This document shows, piece by piece, positions 29,080 through 37,695 of a DNA stretch of 64,000 nucleotides; position 1 is the stretch's first letter; each line of letters starts with the position of its first letter. Below the pieces are notes generated by a model. The model searched no databases. It was given only the letters and a program-made list of their open reading frames with translations, and was not told the DNA's origin. The DNA lies in contig LUYM01000029.1 of NCBI GenBank assembly GCA_001603275.1, positions 1-64,000 on the forward strand, in the 5' to 3' direction. The stretch comes from Actinomycetales bacterium Actino_02 (GTDB lineage: Bacteria; Actinomycetota; Actinomycetes; Propionibacteriales; Propionibacteriaceae). The position numbers were made by a program, and so were the translations under genes.

Positions 29080-30798
29080 GTGCGAGTCCGATCGCGTCTG
29101 CTGATAACCACCGCGTCGATGGCCTGCCTGCTCGGCTTGGCAGCCTGCGCCGGCGACCCGGTGACGATGGGTTCCCGGCCACACGCGGGGACGCACTACG
29201 GCGAGGCCACCGTGACCAACCCGGAGCCGGTGACGCCCAGCACGCTGCCCGGCTTCGTGGCCCCGACAAGGGCGTCGAACGGCTGGTACACCAAGCCGCT
29301 GCTGGGCAGCAAGGGCTCGGTCAGCTGGCAGATCTTCGACGCGGCCAGCCAGCCACTGCCGTCAACTGAGGGCCAACAGAAGGTGGTCTGGGGCTCGGGC
29401 GACACCTACACCGAGGTGCCCGGCGTCCTGGTCTGGCGCGGCAACAACTCCCGCACGGCCCCCACCTACGGCACCGCCGACATCACCGAGAAGAAGCTGC
29501 AGATCGTCTGGACCCACGACATCGGCGCGGTCAGTGCCGACGGCAGCTACTTCCCCGGTGCGGGATGGACGGGGCAGCCACTGCTGGTGAACTGGCCGAA
29601 GGCCACCAAACAAGCGATGAGCCTCAAGGCGTCCTATGTGAACGATCCGAACTTCGTCGAAGTCGTCTATCCGGTCTTCGACGGCCACATCTACCGCCTC
29701 GATCTGGCCACCGGCGCGGCCACCAAGCCGGCGATCGACTCCGGCTGGGGCTTCAAGGGCACCGGGTCGATCGATCCGCGCGGCTATCCGCTGCTGTACA
29801 CCGGCCAGGGCCTGAACGAGAAGGGCGACCAGAAGGGCCCGTGGGAGTACCGCATCTTCGACCTGATCAAGAACAAGCAGGTCTCCCAGATCAGCGGCAC
29901 CGACGAAGTCTCGTTGCGCCAGGACCCGGTCGGCTGGGGTGCCTTCGACTCCTCGGCACTGGTGAACAAGGACGCCGACACCCTGATCGAGCCCGGCGAG
30001 AATGGCGTCATCTACAAGGCCAAACTGAACACGTCCTTCGATCCGAAGGCGAAGAAGGTCTCGGTGAACCCGCAGATCACCAAGATGGTGTACGACACCT
30101 CGCAGAGCAATCAGCGCGGCGTCGAGAGTTCGGCCGTGGCCTGGCGGAACCTGATGTGGGCCACCGACAACGACGGCAACCTGGTCTGTTGGGACGCCAA
30201 CACCATGAACATCGTCTGGACGCACTACCTGGTGGACAACACCGACTCCACGCCGGTGTTGGACGCCTCGTCCGGCACTCCGTTCCTCTACACCGGCAAC
30301 TCCGTCGGCTGGCGCGGATCCGAACGCAAGGATCAGGTGACCAACCTGCGCAAGGTGAACGGCCTGACCGGCGAGGTGGTCTGGCAGTACAACCTGCCGA
30401 GCTACTACTACTTCCCGGTCAAGGGCGGCCTGCTGTCGACCCCACTGCTCGGCAAGGGCGAGGACTCCGACTTGGTGATCTTCAACGTGGCCAAGACGAC
30501 CGCACCGTCGGAGGGCACCATGATCGCGCTCGACCGCGAGACCGGCCAGGTCGTCTGGTCACGAAGCCTGGCTCACTACTCGTGGAGTTCGCCGGTGATG
30601 ATCACCGGAACCGACGGCCACGAGTACGGCGTCTTCGGTGACTCCGCGGGGCTGCTGCACCTGTTCGACCCGGCCACCGGAAAGGACTACTCGACGGTGC
30701 CGCTGGGCAAGAACGTCGAAGCCTCGGTGGCGGCGTACAACAACATGCTGGTGGTCGCCTCGTACGACCAGAAGATCTTCGGGATCAAGGTGAGCTGA
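29080..30798 (+). CDS. Lipoprotein with PQQ-type beta-propeller
   Basis: 572 aa. A short signal peptide ends in lipobox LAAC with Cys23 as the lipidated residue. The mature protein has propeller-type repeats such as 'DLATGAAT', 'TGEVVWQYNLP' and 'RETGQVVWSRSL'. It is predicted to sit on the outer face of the cytoplasmic membrane. GTG 29080 follows AAGGAGA. A nine-base gap leads to a polytopic membrane protein, suggesting the two act together. No quinoprotein cofactor ligands can be assigned, so enzymatic activity is not claimed. Confidence 0.8.
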   Translation: MRVRSRLLITTASMACLLGLAACAGDPVTMGSRPHAGTHYGEATVTNPEPVTPSTLPGFVAPTRASNGWYTKPLLGSKGSVSWQIFDAASQPLPSTEGQQKVVWGSGDTYTEVPGVLVWRGNNSRTAPTYGTADITEKKLQIVWTHDIGAVSADGSYFPGAGWTGQPLLVNWPKATKQAMSLKASYVNDPNFVEVVYPVFDGHIYRLDLATGAATKPAIDSGWGFKGTGSIDPRGYPLLYTGQGLNEKGDQKGPWEYRIFDLIKNKQVSQISGTDEVSLRQDPVGWGAFDSSALVNKDADTLIEPGENGVIYKAKLNTSFDPKAKKVSVNPQITKMVYDTSQSNQRGVESSAVAWRNLMWATDNDGNLVCWDANTMNIVWTHYLVDNTDSTPVLDASSGTPFLYTGNSVGWRGSERKDQVTNLRKVNGLTGEVVWQYNLPSYYYFPVKGGLLSTPLLGKGEDSDLVIFNVAKTTAPSEGTMIALDRETGQVVWSRSLAHYSWSSPVMITGTDGHEYGVFGDSAGLLHLFDPATGKDYSTVPLGKNVEASVAAYNNMLVVASYDQKIFGIKVS

Positions 30799-30806
30799 GG
30801 CAACTG

Positions 30807-31994
30807 ATGGCAACGATCTTCGCCGCCCTCGTGGCGCTCGGCATCAGCGGTGCGGCCGCCTTCCTGCTCCCCACTATGGCTCAGCTCCCGGCCGAGCTGG
30901 CCCGGTTCGGACGAGGCCTGCCGGTGCTGCTCGGCGTCCTGGCCGGCTTCATTGTGCTCACCCTCACCGGCGGTGCCCTCACCCTGATCACCATCCTGCT
31001 GCTCACCGCACTGATCGTGGCCATTGTCGACGCGGGGTTGGCCAGCCTGGGCGTGCATCGACTGTGGCGGGTGCTGGGCCAGGCCGTCGTCTTTGCTGCG
31101 GCCATGGCCGTGGAGTGGAAGCGCGGGGACGTCTTCCTCAGCAACGCCGCCGTCGCGGTGATCGCCGGCGTCGTCGTCATGGGTGTGATCACTCTGGCAA
31201 CCGAGGCCGCGACCAGCTCTTCCGCTGCTCGGCTTCCGGCACAGCTGGGCGTCCTCAGCACGATCTATCTCGCCGTGATCGCCCTCGGCCTGCCGAACCC
31301 CGGACTCATGGCATTGCTGGCGCTGGTCGGTGCCGCGATCCTGCCGGGCGCAGTGCTCGCCTCGAATGGCGACCAGCCGGAGTTGCTGCTCGGCCCGCTC
31401 CTGGGCGGGTTGGGCTGGGCACTGGGTATGTACGCCTGGCTGGCCAACGCCTCCCCGGCCATGGTGATTGCCCCCGTGGCAATCATCGGCATCGATGTCT
31501 GCTGGACGCTGGTCCGACGGCTCACCACCACCGACGGACGGGCCCGGCTGGCCGAGGCCGGCAGTTGGTGGCGCATTGTCGACCGGTGGCCGCAAACCGG
31601 CGACGATCTGCTGACCCAGCGGGTTGCGGCCGCGTCCTCGCCGCGGATCGCGTCTGGCTGGCTGCTCGGCGGCACGGTGACCTGCCTGGCGCTGGGCTTG
31701 GCGGAATGGCAGCTGGAGATTCGCTGGTTCTTGGCGGCCGTCGTGCTGTTGCTGGCCGGCGTGGGCTGGGTGCTGCTTCAGCAGTCCATCATCGGCTTGC
31801 CACGCGCCGACCTGTTCTCGTGGCTGGCGGGCGTGACCGTCCTGGCCGTCGTGATCGCCCTGGGTGCCAGAGTGATCGACGGACGTTCGATGGTGACCGC
31901 ATTGCCGTTGGCCGTTGCTGCGGCGATCTGGGTGGCGGCCTGGGCGTGGATCATCGCGTCCCGCAAGCCGAAGGGCTCCATCGCCGAGGCCTGA
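30807..31994 (+). CDS. Polytopic membrane protein of unknown function
   Basis: 395 aa with about 10-11 hydrophobic helices. I do not recognise a Pfam-level motif. The layout faintly resembles MraY/WecA-type phosphosugar transferases: a helix before '...VDAGLASLGVHRLWRVLGQ', then 'ILPGAVLASNGD', then 'IIGIDVCWTLVRRLTTTDGR' in the place of the family's arginine-rich loop. The catalytic Asp-rich motifs are not conserved. It follows the propeller lipoprotein by 8 bp, so the two genes are probably co-expressed. Confidence 0.6.
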   Translation: MATIFAALVALGISGAAAFLLPTMAQLPAELARFGRGLPVLLGVLAGFIVLTLTGGALTLITILLLTALIVAIVDAGLASLGVHRLWRVLGQAVVFAAAMAVEWKRGDVFLSNAAVAVIAGVVVMGVITLATEAATSSSAARLPAQLGVLSTIYLAVIALGLPNPGLMALLALVGAAILPGAVLASNGDQPELLLGPLLGGLGWALGMYAWLANASPAMVIAPVAIIGIDVCWTLVRRLTTTDGRARLAEAGSWWRIVDRWPQTGDDLLTQRVAAASSPRIASGWLLGGTVTCLALGLAEWQLEIRWFLAAVVLLLAGVGWVLLQQSIIGLPRADLFSWLAGVTVLAVVIALGARVIDGRSMVTALPLAVAAAIWVAAWAWIIASRKPKGSIAEA

Positions 31995-32018
31995 ACGAAC
32001 TCCCCCGCTTCACCGGCT

Positions 32019-32048
32019 GGGTGCGCCCGGGCTACCCCGAGCGCACCC
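32019..32048. terminator. Bidirectional terminator between convergent genes
   Basis: GGGTGCGC pairs with GCGCACCC (8 bp), with an inner GGG/CCC. It sits between the stops of the membrane protein (31994) and copA (32059). Confidence 0.55.
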
Positions 32049-32058
32049 TCACCGACAG

Positions 32059-34239
32059 CTAGCTGATCGGGCGGAAAGCCCGTAGCCGCAGGCTGTTCAG
32101 CACCACGAAGACGCTGGAGAAGGCCATAGCCGCCCCGGCGATCATCGGGTTGAGGAAGCCGAGCGCAGCCAGCGGGATGGCGGCCACGTTGTAGGCGAAC
32201 GCCCAGAACAGGTTGCCGCGGATCCGGCCCAGGGTGGCCCGGGACAGCCGGATGGCATCCACCGCTACCAGCAGATCCGAGCGCATCAGGGTCAGATCGG
32301 CAGCCTCGATGGCGGCGTCCGAGCCGGACGCGAGGGCGATCCCCACATCGGCCTGGGCCAGGGCGGCTGAGTCGTTGACCCCGTCACCCACCATGGCCAC
32401 CGTCGCTCCGGCGGCCTGCAGCGCCTGGATCTGGCCCACCTTCTGCTCAGGCAGCACCTCGGCGATCACCTCGGTGATACCGACCTCGGCGGCGATCGCC
32501 TCGGCGGCGGCCTGCCGGTCGCCGGTGAGCAGCACGGGACGCAGACCGAGCTTGACGAAGGCGGCCACGGCCGCAGCCGAAGTGGGTTTCACCTGGTCGG
32601 CGACCCAGATCGTGCCCCGGTAGCTGCCGTCCCAGGCGATCGAAACCGCGCTGGCCGGGCCCGGCTCGACGAGTTCGGGGACGTCCACCCAGGCGGCCAG
32701 CCAGGTCGGCCGGCCGACCAGCAACGTCCGTCCGTCCACCCGGGCGGTGATGCCCAGGCCCGGTGAGTTGGTCAGCTCGGTGACGCTCAGATCGGAGCCG
32801 GCGTAGTCGGCGATGGCCTTGGCGATCGGATGCTCCGAGCCGGCCTCGGCCGCCCCGGTGTAGCGGAGCAGTTCGGCCTCATCCGTCCCCGCGGCCGGCT
32901 GGACGGCCAGCACGCTGAGCGCCCCGGTGGTCACCGTGCCGGTCTTGTCCAAGACGATGGTGTCGATACCGCGGGCCCGCTCGAGCGCCTCGGCGCCCTT
33001 GATCACGATGCCCAGCTTGGCACCGCGTCCGGTGCCGACCAGCAGAGCGGTCGGTGTAGCCAGGCCCAGAGCACACGGGCAGGCGATGATCAGCACGGCC
33101 ACCGCAGCGCCGGCCGCGTCGGCCACCATGGCTCCCGAGATCAGCCAGGCCAGCAGCGTGACCACGGAGATGCCGATCACCACCGGGACGAACACCGCCG
33201 AGATCCGATCGGCAAGGTCCTGAATAGCGGCCTTGCCGGCCTGAGCCTCGGTGACCAGCCGGGCGATCTGAGCCAGCTGAGTGTCTGCCCCGACCCGGGT
33301 GGCCCGGACGACCAGGCGTCCGGTGGTGTTCAGCGTGGCCCCGATCACGGCATCGCCGGGGACGACGTCCACCGGCACCGATTCGCCGGTGACAAGGGAG
33401 TTGTCCACCGCGGACGTCCCCGAAACGATCTGGCCATCGGTGGCGATCTTGTCGCCGGGCCGGACCACGAACTCGTCCCCGACACCGAGGGCGCCGACCG
33501 GCACCCGGGTCTCGACGCCGTCGATCAGGACGATGGCGTCGGTGGCACCCAGCTGCAGCAATGAGCGGACGGCCTCGCCGGCGCTCGCCTTTGCCTTGGC
33601 CTCGATCCAGCGGCCCAGTAGCAGGAAGCCGATGATGCCGGCCACCGCTTCGAAGTACAGGCCGGCCTCGCCGTGGGCGGTGCCCAGTCGCAGCTCGAAG
33701 GCGTGGGTGTAGCCGAATCGTCCGGCGCCGGCGAAGAGCAGCGCATAGATCGACCAACCCAGCGCGGCCGTGGTACCCAGGCTGATCAGGGTGTCCATGG
33801 TGGTCGCACCGTGGCGGGCGTTCACCAGCGTCGAACGGTGGAACGGCCAGCCGGCCCACAGATATAGCGGCAGGGTCAGCGCCAGGCTGACCCACTGCCA
33901 GCCGGCGAACTGCCAGGCCGAAACCATGGCCAGCGCGATCACCGGGATGGCCAGGATGATCGCGCCGATCAGCCGTCCGAGCAGCTGGGCGGCGTGGTCG
34001 ACCGGCGGCTCGTCCGGCTTGGGCAGGGCGGCGCCGTACCCGGTCTGTTCGACGACCTGGATCAGGCGGGTGAAGTCGAGTTCAGGCGGAATCAGGACGG
34101 TGGCCTTCTCGGTGGCGTAGTTCACCCGAGCCTGGACACCGTCCAGCTTGTTGAGCTTGCGCTCGATCCGGGCTGCGCACGACGCGCAGGTCATCCCGGT
34201 GATGTCGAGCTCGACCGCCTCCCGCGTTGGGGCAGTCAT
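32059..34239 (-). CDS. copA: Copper-exporting P1B-type ATPase
   Basis: 726 aa. An N-terminal heavy-metal-associated domain has GMTCASC (Cys18, Cys21). Membrane metal site CPC is in 'IIACPCALGLATP' near 385, the phosphorylation motif DKTGT in 'VLDKTGTVTTG' near 426, and the hinge motif 'MVGDGVNDSAAL' late in the protein. These identify a Cu(I) exporter. It lies 4 bp downstream of copZ and in the same direction as csoR. Confidence 0.93.
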   Translation of the reverse strand: MTAPTREAVELDITGMTCASCAARIERKLNKLDGVQARVNYATEKATVLIPPELDFTRLIQVVEQTGYGAALPKPDEPPVDHAAQLLGRLIGAIILAIPVIALAMVSAWQFAGWQWVSLALTLPLYLWAGWPFHRSTLVNARHGATTMDTLISLGTTAALGWSIYALLFAGAGRFGYTHAFELRLGTAHGEAGLYFEAVAGIIGFLLLGRWIEAKAKASAGEAVRSLLQLGATDAIVLIDGVETRVPVGALGVGDEFVVRPGDKIATDGQIVSGTSAVDNSLVTGESVPVDVVPGDAVIGATLNTTGRLVVRATRVGADTQLAQIARLVTEAQAGKAAIQDLADRISAVFVPVVIGISVVTLLAWLISGAMVADAAGAAVAVLIIACPCALGLATPTALLVGTGRGAKLGIVIKGAEALERARGIDTIVLDKTGTVTTGALSVLAVQPAAGTDEAELLRYTGAAEAGSEHPIAKAIADYAGSDLSVTELTNSPGLGITARVDGRTLLVGRPTWLAAWVDVPELVEPGPASAVSIAWDGSYRGTIWVADQVKPTSAAAVAAFVKLGLRPVLLTGDRQAAAEAIAAEVGITEVIAEVLPEQKVGQIQALQAAGATVAMVGDGVNDSAALAQADVGIALASGSDAAIEAADLTLMRSDLLVAVDAIRLSRATLGRIRGNLFWAFAYNVAAIPLAALGFLNPMIAGAAMAFSSVFVVLNSLRLRAFRPIS

Positions 34240-34243
34240 CGGC

Positions 34244-34450
34244 TCACGACACCGAGTAGTGCTCGCCGGCTTCGGCCACGGCTTCGACGATCCGGTCGAA
34301 GTCGACCGGGGCGGACGAGGTGATCTCGAGCTTCCCGGTCTCCAGGGCCAGCGCGACGTCGGTCACGCCGGGGATGGCCGAGACCTCCTGCTTCACTGCG
34401 TGCACGCAGTGGCCGCAGGTCATTCCGGTGACGGTGTAAGTGGCGTTCAT
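34244..34450 (-). CDS. copZ: Copper chaperone, heavy-metal-associated domain
   Basis: 68 aa, a single ferredoxin-like HMA domain with the metal-binding motif MTCGHC. It delivers Cu(I) to CopA and to the regulator. ATG 34450 follows a GGAAG ribosome binding site (AAGGAAGAACTC); the longer upstream frame is not HMA-like. The stop is only 4 bp from the copA start. Confidence 0.9.
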   Translation of the reverse strand: MNATYTVTGMTCGHCVHAVKQEVSAIPGVTDVALALETGKLEITSSAPVDFDRIVEAVAEAGEHYSVS

Positions 34451-34642
34451 GAGTTCTTCCTTACCGTGTGTGATGGACAGATTCCGGGCGGGACGTGCGG
34501 CCTGATGCGGAGGCTGTCGGTCGGCGACGGTGGTCGATGGGGAGAGGGTCAGCTCGCGCACCGGCCCTCGGCGGGTGCCGCCGGCCGAGGCCAGGCGGTC
34601 AGTGTTGAGCTGGAGTGGTTCAGGCATGGCGTGGGCTTCTGG
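34451..34642. other. Gap between csoR and copZ
   Basis: About 190 bp between csoR and copZ on the same strand. No CsoR-type operator, REP element or clear hairpin is visible, so copZ-copA may be read through from the csoR promoter. Confidence 0.35.
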
Positions 34643-35035
34643 TCAGGAGCGGACGAGCCGGGCGATGGCCGCGGAGGCTTCGGTGATCTTGGCTTCGGCC
34701 TCGTCCCCGCCGGCCACGGTGGCCCGGGCCACGCAGTGCCGCAGATGGTCTTCGAGCATGGCCAAGGCGAAGGACTCCAGGGCGCGGGTGACCGCGGAGA
34801 CCTGGGTCAGGATGTCGATGCAGTACTGGTCGGACTCGACCATCCGCTGCAGACCGCGGGTCTGGCCTTCGATCCGCTTCAGTCGACGGACGTAGTCGGC
34901 TCGTCCATCGACGTAGCCGTGCCCGGCATGACCGGCGGCGTCATGCCCGGAGTCATGCCCGGCCTCGTCGCCGGCGCCATGGCCGGCGTGCTGGTGTTCC
35001 AGGGACTCCTGTGACAGCTGTGACGGTTGTTCCAC
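34643..35035 (-). CDS. csoR: CsoR-family copper-sensing repressor with His-rich N-terminus
   Basis: 130 aa. The core (about 46-130) has the Cu(I) ligands Cys72, His97 and Cys101 with the family spacing (25 and 4 residues), plus 'VRRLKRIEGQTRGLQRM' for DNA contact. Residues 14-40 contain eight histidines in GH/HD repeats (HQHAGHG ... GHDSGHDAAGHAGHG), an extra metal-binding tail absent from the M. tuberculosis protein as I know it. GTG 35035 follows AGGAGG. Two operator-like palindromes lie upstream. Confidence 0.88.
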   Translation of the reverse strand: MEQPSQLSQESLEHQHAGHGAGDEAGHDSGHDAAGHAGHGYVDGRADYVRRLKRIEGQTRGLQRMVESDQYCIDILTQVSAVTRALESFALAMLEDHLRHCVARATVAGGDEAEAKITEASAAIARLVRS

Positions 35036-35062
35036 TGCCCACCTCCTGATTCGACGCTCACT

Positions 35063-35079
35063 ATACCCCCACAGGGTAT
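35063..35079. promoter_or_regulatory. CsoR operator 1
   Basis: ATACCC-CCACA-GGGTAT is a symmetric site resembling published CsoR operators (TACCC...GGGTA type). It is just upstream of the csoR ribosome binding site, so autoregulation and copper induction of the operon are expected. Confidence 0.7.
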
Positions 35080-35085
35080 GTAGGT

Positions 35086-35101
35086 ACACCCTCAGGGGTG
35101 T
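35086..35101. promoter_or_regulatory. CsoR operator 2 candidate
   Basis: ACACCC-TCAG-GGGTGT, a second inverted repeat with the same C-run/G-run design. Its centre is about 22 bp from the first, about two helical turns. Confidence 0.5.
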
Positions 35102-35109
35102 GGATTCCG

Positions 35110-35118
35110 TGTGCATAA
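35110..35118. promoter_or_regulatory. DnaA box (TGTGCATAA)
   Basis: Perfect match to TTATNCACA on the minus strand, between csoR and dnaB. Confidence 0.5.
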
Positions 35119-35143
35119 CCAGTCGCGGAGGCGGCCTATACAC

Positions 35144-35488
35144 CAGGCGACAGAGGCGCTGTCAAGTCCAGGGCCACCGCCGAAAATTGGTCGCGATCCG
35201 TCTTGCGTCCACACCCACAGGCTTGCATCGCACCTAGTCAGCGAAGAAATGGGGAAGTTGTTGCGGCTGCGTCCACAGGATTGACCCTGGTCTGTACACA
35301 GGGCCATGGCAAGACACGCTGGGTTGTCCCCAGAAGATCCACAGGGGCTGTGGATAACGCCGTTGATGAAGTGGGTGACGGGGGTCTAGCTTGGGCTGGT
35401 CGATCCCCGCGGCCAGACTGTCAGCACCGCCAAATAACCTGCTGACTTGGAGAGCCACGACCACCCCGGACGCGCCCTTGGAGGAACT
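35144..35488. other. Intergenic region upstream of dnaB rich in CCACAG motifs
   Basis: Apart from the box at 35349 it has several degenerate DnaA-like sites: CCACAG near 35215, 35273 and 35338, and a CCCACAG. The GGAGGAAC ribosome binding site of dnaB is at the end. No replication-origin gene (dnaA, dnaN) is near, so a regulatory role for DnaA binding is more likely than oriC. Confidence 0.4.
35349..35357. promoter_or_regulatory. DnaA box (TGTGGATAA)
   Basis: Perfect match to the strongest consensus TTATCCACA on the minus strand, 131 bp upstream of dnaB. Confidence 0.55.
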
Positions 35489-36847
35489 ATGTCACTTGCT
35501 GAAGTGATGCCCTATGGCGCTGACGACGTGGCCGGATCCGACCGCACCCCGCCGCAGGATGTCCTGGCCGAGCAGAGCGTGCTCGGGGCGATGCTGCTCA
35601 GCAAGGACGCCATCGGCGATGTTGCCGAAGTGGTCAAGGGGCGCGACTTCTACCGGCCGGCGCACGAGATCATCTACGAGGCGATCCTCAACCTGTACGG
35701 ACGAGGCGAGCCCGCCGATGCGATCACCGTCGCCGACGAGCTGACCAAACGCGGTGAGCTCGGTCGCGTCGGAGGCCACATCTACCTGCACGAGTTGTTG
35801 TCGCAGGTATCGATCGCCTCCAACGCCTCCTACTACGCGGAGATCGTCAAGGAAAAGGCGATCCTGCGTCGGCTGGTAGAAGCGTCGTTGAAGATCTCCC
35901 AGCTGGGCTACTCCGGCCAGGGGGATGTGGCCGGCATCGTCGATGCCGCTCAGCAGGCGATCTACGAGGTCGCCGAAGGCAAGGCCAGCGAGGATTATCA
36001 GCCGTTGTCGGAGCTGATGGAATCGACGCTGGACGAGATCGAGGCGCTCGACGCCCACGGCACCATGGCCGGCGTTCCGACTGGGTTCATCGACCTGGAC
36101 GAGCTGACCAACGGCCTGCATCCGGGGCAGATGGTGATCATCGCCGCCCGTCCTGGTGTCGGTAAGTCGACATTGGGCCTGGATTTCGCCAGGGCCGCGT
36201 CCATCGGGCACGGACTGTGCTCGGCCTTCTTCAGCCTGGAAATGACCAAGACCGAGATCGTGATGCGTCTGATCTCGGCCGAGGCCCAGGTGGCGCTCAA
36301 CGAGATCCGCAAGGGCCACATGAGCGATGAGAACTGGCGCCGGATCGCCCGCAAGACTGCGGAGATCTCCACGGCCCCGCTCTACATCGACGACTCGCCG
36401 AACCTGACGATGATGGAGATCCGGGCCAAGGCCCGCCGGCTCAAACAGCGCAACGATCTGAAGCTGGTGATCGTCGACTACATGCAGCTGATGAGCTCGG
36501 GCAAGCGGGTCGAATCCCGTCAGCTGGAGGTCTCGGAGTTCTCCCGGCAGATGAAGCTGCTGGCCAAGGAGCTCGAGGTGCCGGTGGTGGCGCTCTCCCA
36601 GCTGAACCGTGGCCCGGAGCAGCGCACCGACAAGAAGCCGATGCTGTCCGACCTGCGTGAGTCCGGATCGCTGGAGCAGGACGCCGACATGGTGATCCTT
36701 CTGCACCGCGACGACATGTACAACAACTCCTCCGACCGCACCGGTGAGGCCGACCTGATCGTGGCCAAGCACCGAAACGGCCAGACCAAGACCGTCACCG
36801 TCGCCTTCCAGGGTCACTACAGCCGTTTTGTCGACATGCAACACTGA
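35489..36847 (+). CDS. dnaB: Replicative DNA helicase
   Basis: 452 aa. The N-terminal domain (LAEQSVLGAMLLSKDAI ... ) is followed by a RecA-like helicase with Walker A 'ARPGVGKSTLGLDFAR' near 221 and the 'LVIVDYMQLM' Walker B motif. 'ALSQLNRGPEQR' and 'LRESGSLEQDADMV' complete the family signatures. It is intein-free and of normal length. ATG 35489 follows GGAGGAAC. DnaA boxes upstream suggest initiation-linked control. Confidence 0.95.
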   Translation: MSLAEVMPYGADDVAGSDRTPPQDVLAEQSVLGAMLLSKDAIGDVAEVVKGRDFYRPAHEIIYEAILNLYGRGEPADAITVADELTKRGELGRVGGHIYLHELLSQVSIASNASYYAEIVKEKAILRRLVEASLKISQLGYSGQGDVAGIVDAAQQAIYEVAEGKASEDYQPLSELMESTLDEIEALDAHGTMAGVPTGFIDLDELTNGLHPGQMVIIAARPGVGKSTLGLDFARAASIGHGLCSAFFSLEMTKTEIVMRLISAEAQVALNEIRKGHMSDENWRRIARKTAEISTAPLYIDDSPNLTMMEIRAKARRLKQRNDLKLVIVDYMQLMSSGKRVESRQLEVSEFSRQMKLLAKELEVPVVALSQLNRGPEQRTDKKPMLSDLRESGSLEQDADMVILLHRDDMYNNSSDRTGEADLIVAKHRNGQTKTVTVAFQGHYSRFVDMQH

Positions 36848-36891
36848 GTTCTTCTGACGACGCCGCTTAGCTCGCTGACAACGGAGGACGC

Positions 36892-37278
36892 ATGCCCGAC
36901 TTCATTACCCGTCCGGATGGGATGCCGCCGACCAATGGCTACAGCCACGTGGCGATCGCCCGCGGCGAGGTCGTGTTCATTTCCGGTCAGGTGCCGGTAG
37001 GTGCCGATGGTGAGGTGGTGTCAGCGGACCCGTCCGCCCAGGTCGAGCAGGTGTTCACGAACCTTCAGACGGCGCTGGCCGCGGCCGGGCTGGACTTCAG
37101 CCAGGTCGTGAAGCTCACCTACTACCTGGTGGATCTGGCCGACCTGGCCGCGGTCCGCGAAGTGCGGGATCGCTTCATCGATCCGGCCAGCCCGCCAGCC
37201 AGCTCGCTGATTCAGGTCGCCGGCCTGGTCAGCCCGGCCTTCCGAGTCGAGATCGACGCGGTCGCCTCCCGCAACTGA
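36892..37278 (+). CDS. RidA/YjgF-family protein, catalytic arginine not conserved
   Basis: 128 aa with the RidA fold (IARGEVVFISGQVPVGADG ... VFTNLQTALAAAGLDF). The helical/strand end reads 'PPASSLIQVAGL' where deaminases have 'PARSCVEVARL'. Ser104 thus replaces Arg105, which in E. coli RidA contacts the substrate carboxylate. It is therefore probably a Rid subgroup without 2-aminoacrylate deaminase activity. GGAGG before ATG 36892 fixes the start. dnaB is the upstream neighbour by chance or by shared transcription (44 bp gap). Confidence 0.85.
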   Translation: MPDFITRPDGMPPTNGYSHVAIARGEVVFISGQVPVGADGEVVSADPSAQVEQVFTNLQTALAAAGLDFSQVVKLTYYLVDLADLAAVREVRDRFIDPASPPASSLIQVAGLVSPAFRVEIDAVASRN

Positions 37279-37695
37279 CGACCGGGCCAGACCGAGGCTG
37301 CAGCCGGGTCAAACCCGAGTTTGGTACCCGATCTGACGGGGGCAACCACCGACTGTGAGTTCGAACCCGGTTTTGGTACCCAATGAGGTGTTCGGCAGCG
37401 GTCCGATCGGGTACCAAAACCGGGTTTCACGCATCAGCTCGGCGGCAAGAGCCACAGATGGGGACCAAAATCGGGTTTCAGTACAGGAGTGGCTAGGCGG
37501 AACCACGCCTGCGGCGACGCGGGCTTCAGGGACGGGCAGCAGCACCGCAGTGTCCATCCCAGCGGCGATGAAGTGCCGGTTCTACCAGGCAAAGATGACG
37601 GCTTCGCGTCAGCATCAGCATCCGAGGAGGCTTCCGGGCCGGCCCGACCGGATCTAGCGTTGGGCGTAGTCGTTCAGCGCAAACAAGGATTATCG
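37279..37695. other. Gene-free region with type 4 repeats
   Basis: About 420 bp. The first half carries the four type 4 repeats described separately. The second half contains no recognised gene, hairpin or RNA. A weak AAGGA lies before ATG 37696. Confidence 0.5.
37311..37479. repeat. Type 4 repeat cluster (AACCCGGTTTTGGTACCC-like), four copies
   Basis: Two copies run forward (37311-37332 and 37363-37384) and two are reversed (37406-37428 and 37458-37479). They share the core AACCCGGTTTTGGTACC. Copy starts are 52, 43 and 52 bp apart. The 2+2 inverted layout could fold into one large cruciform. No related copy was noticed elsewhere in the window. Confidence 0.8.

Noticed and set aside
35110-35357. 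DnaA boxes as the chromosomal origin
   Set aside because: No dnaA, dnaN, rpmH or AT-rich unwinding region nearby; a role in dnaB control is simpler.
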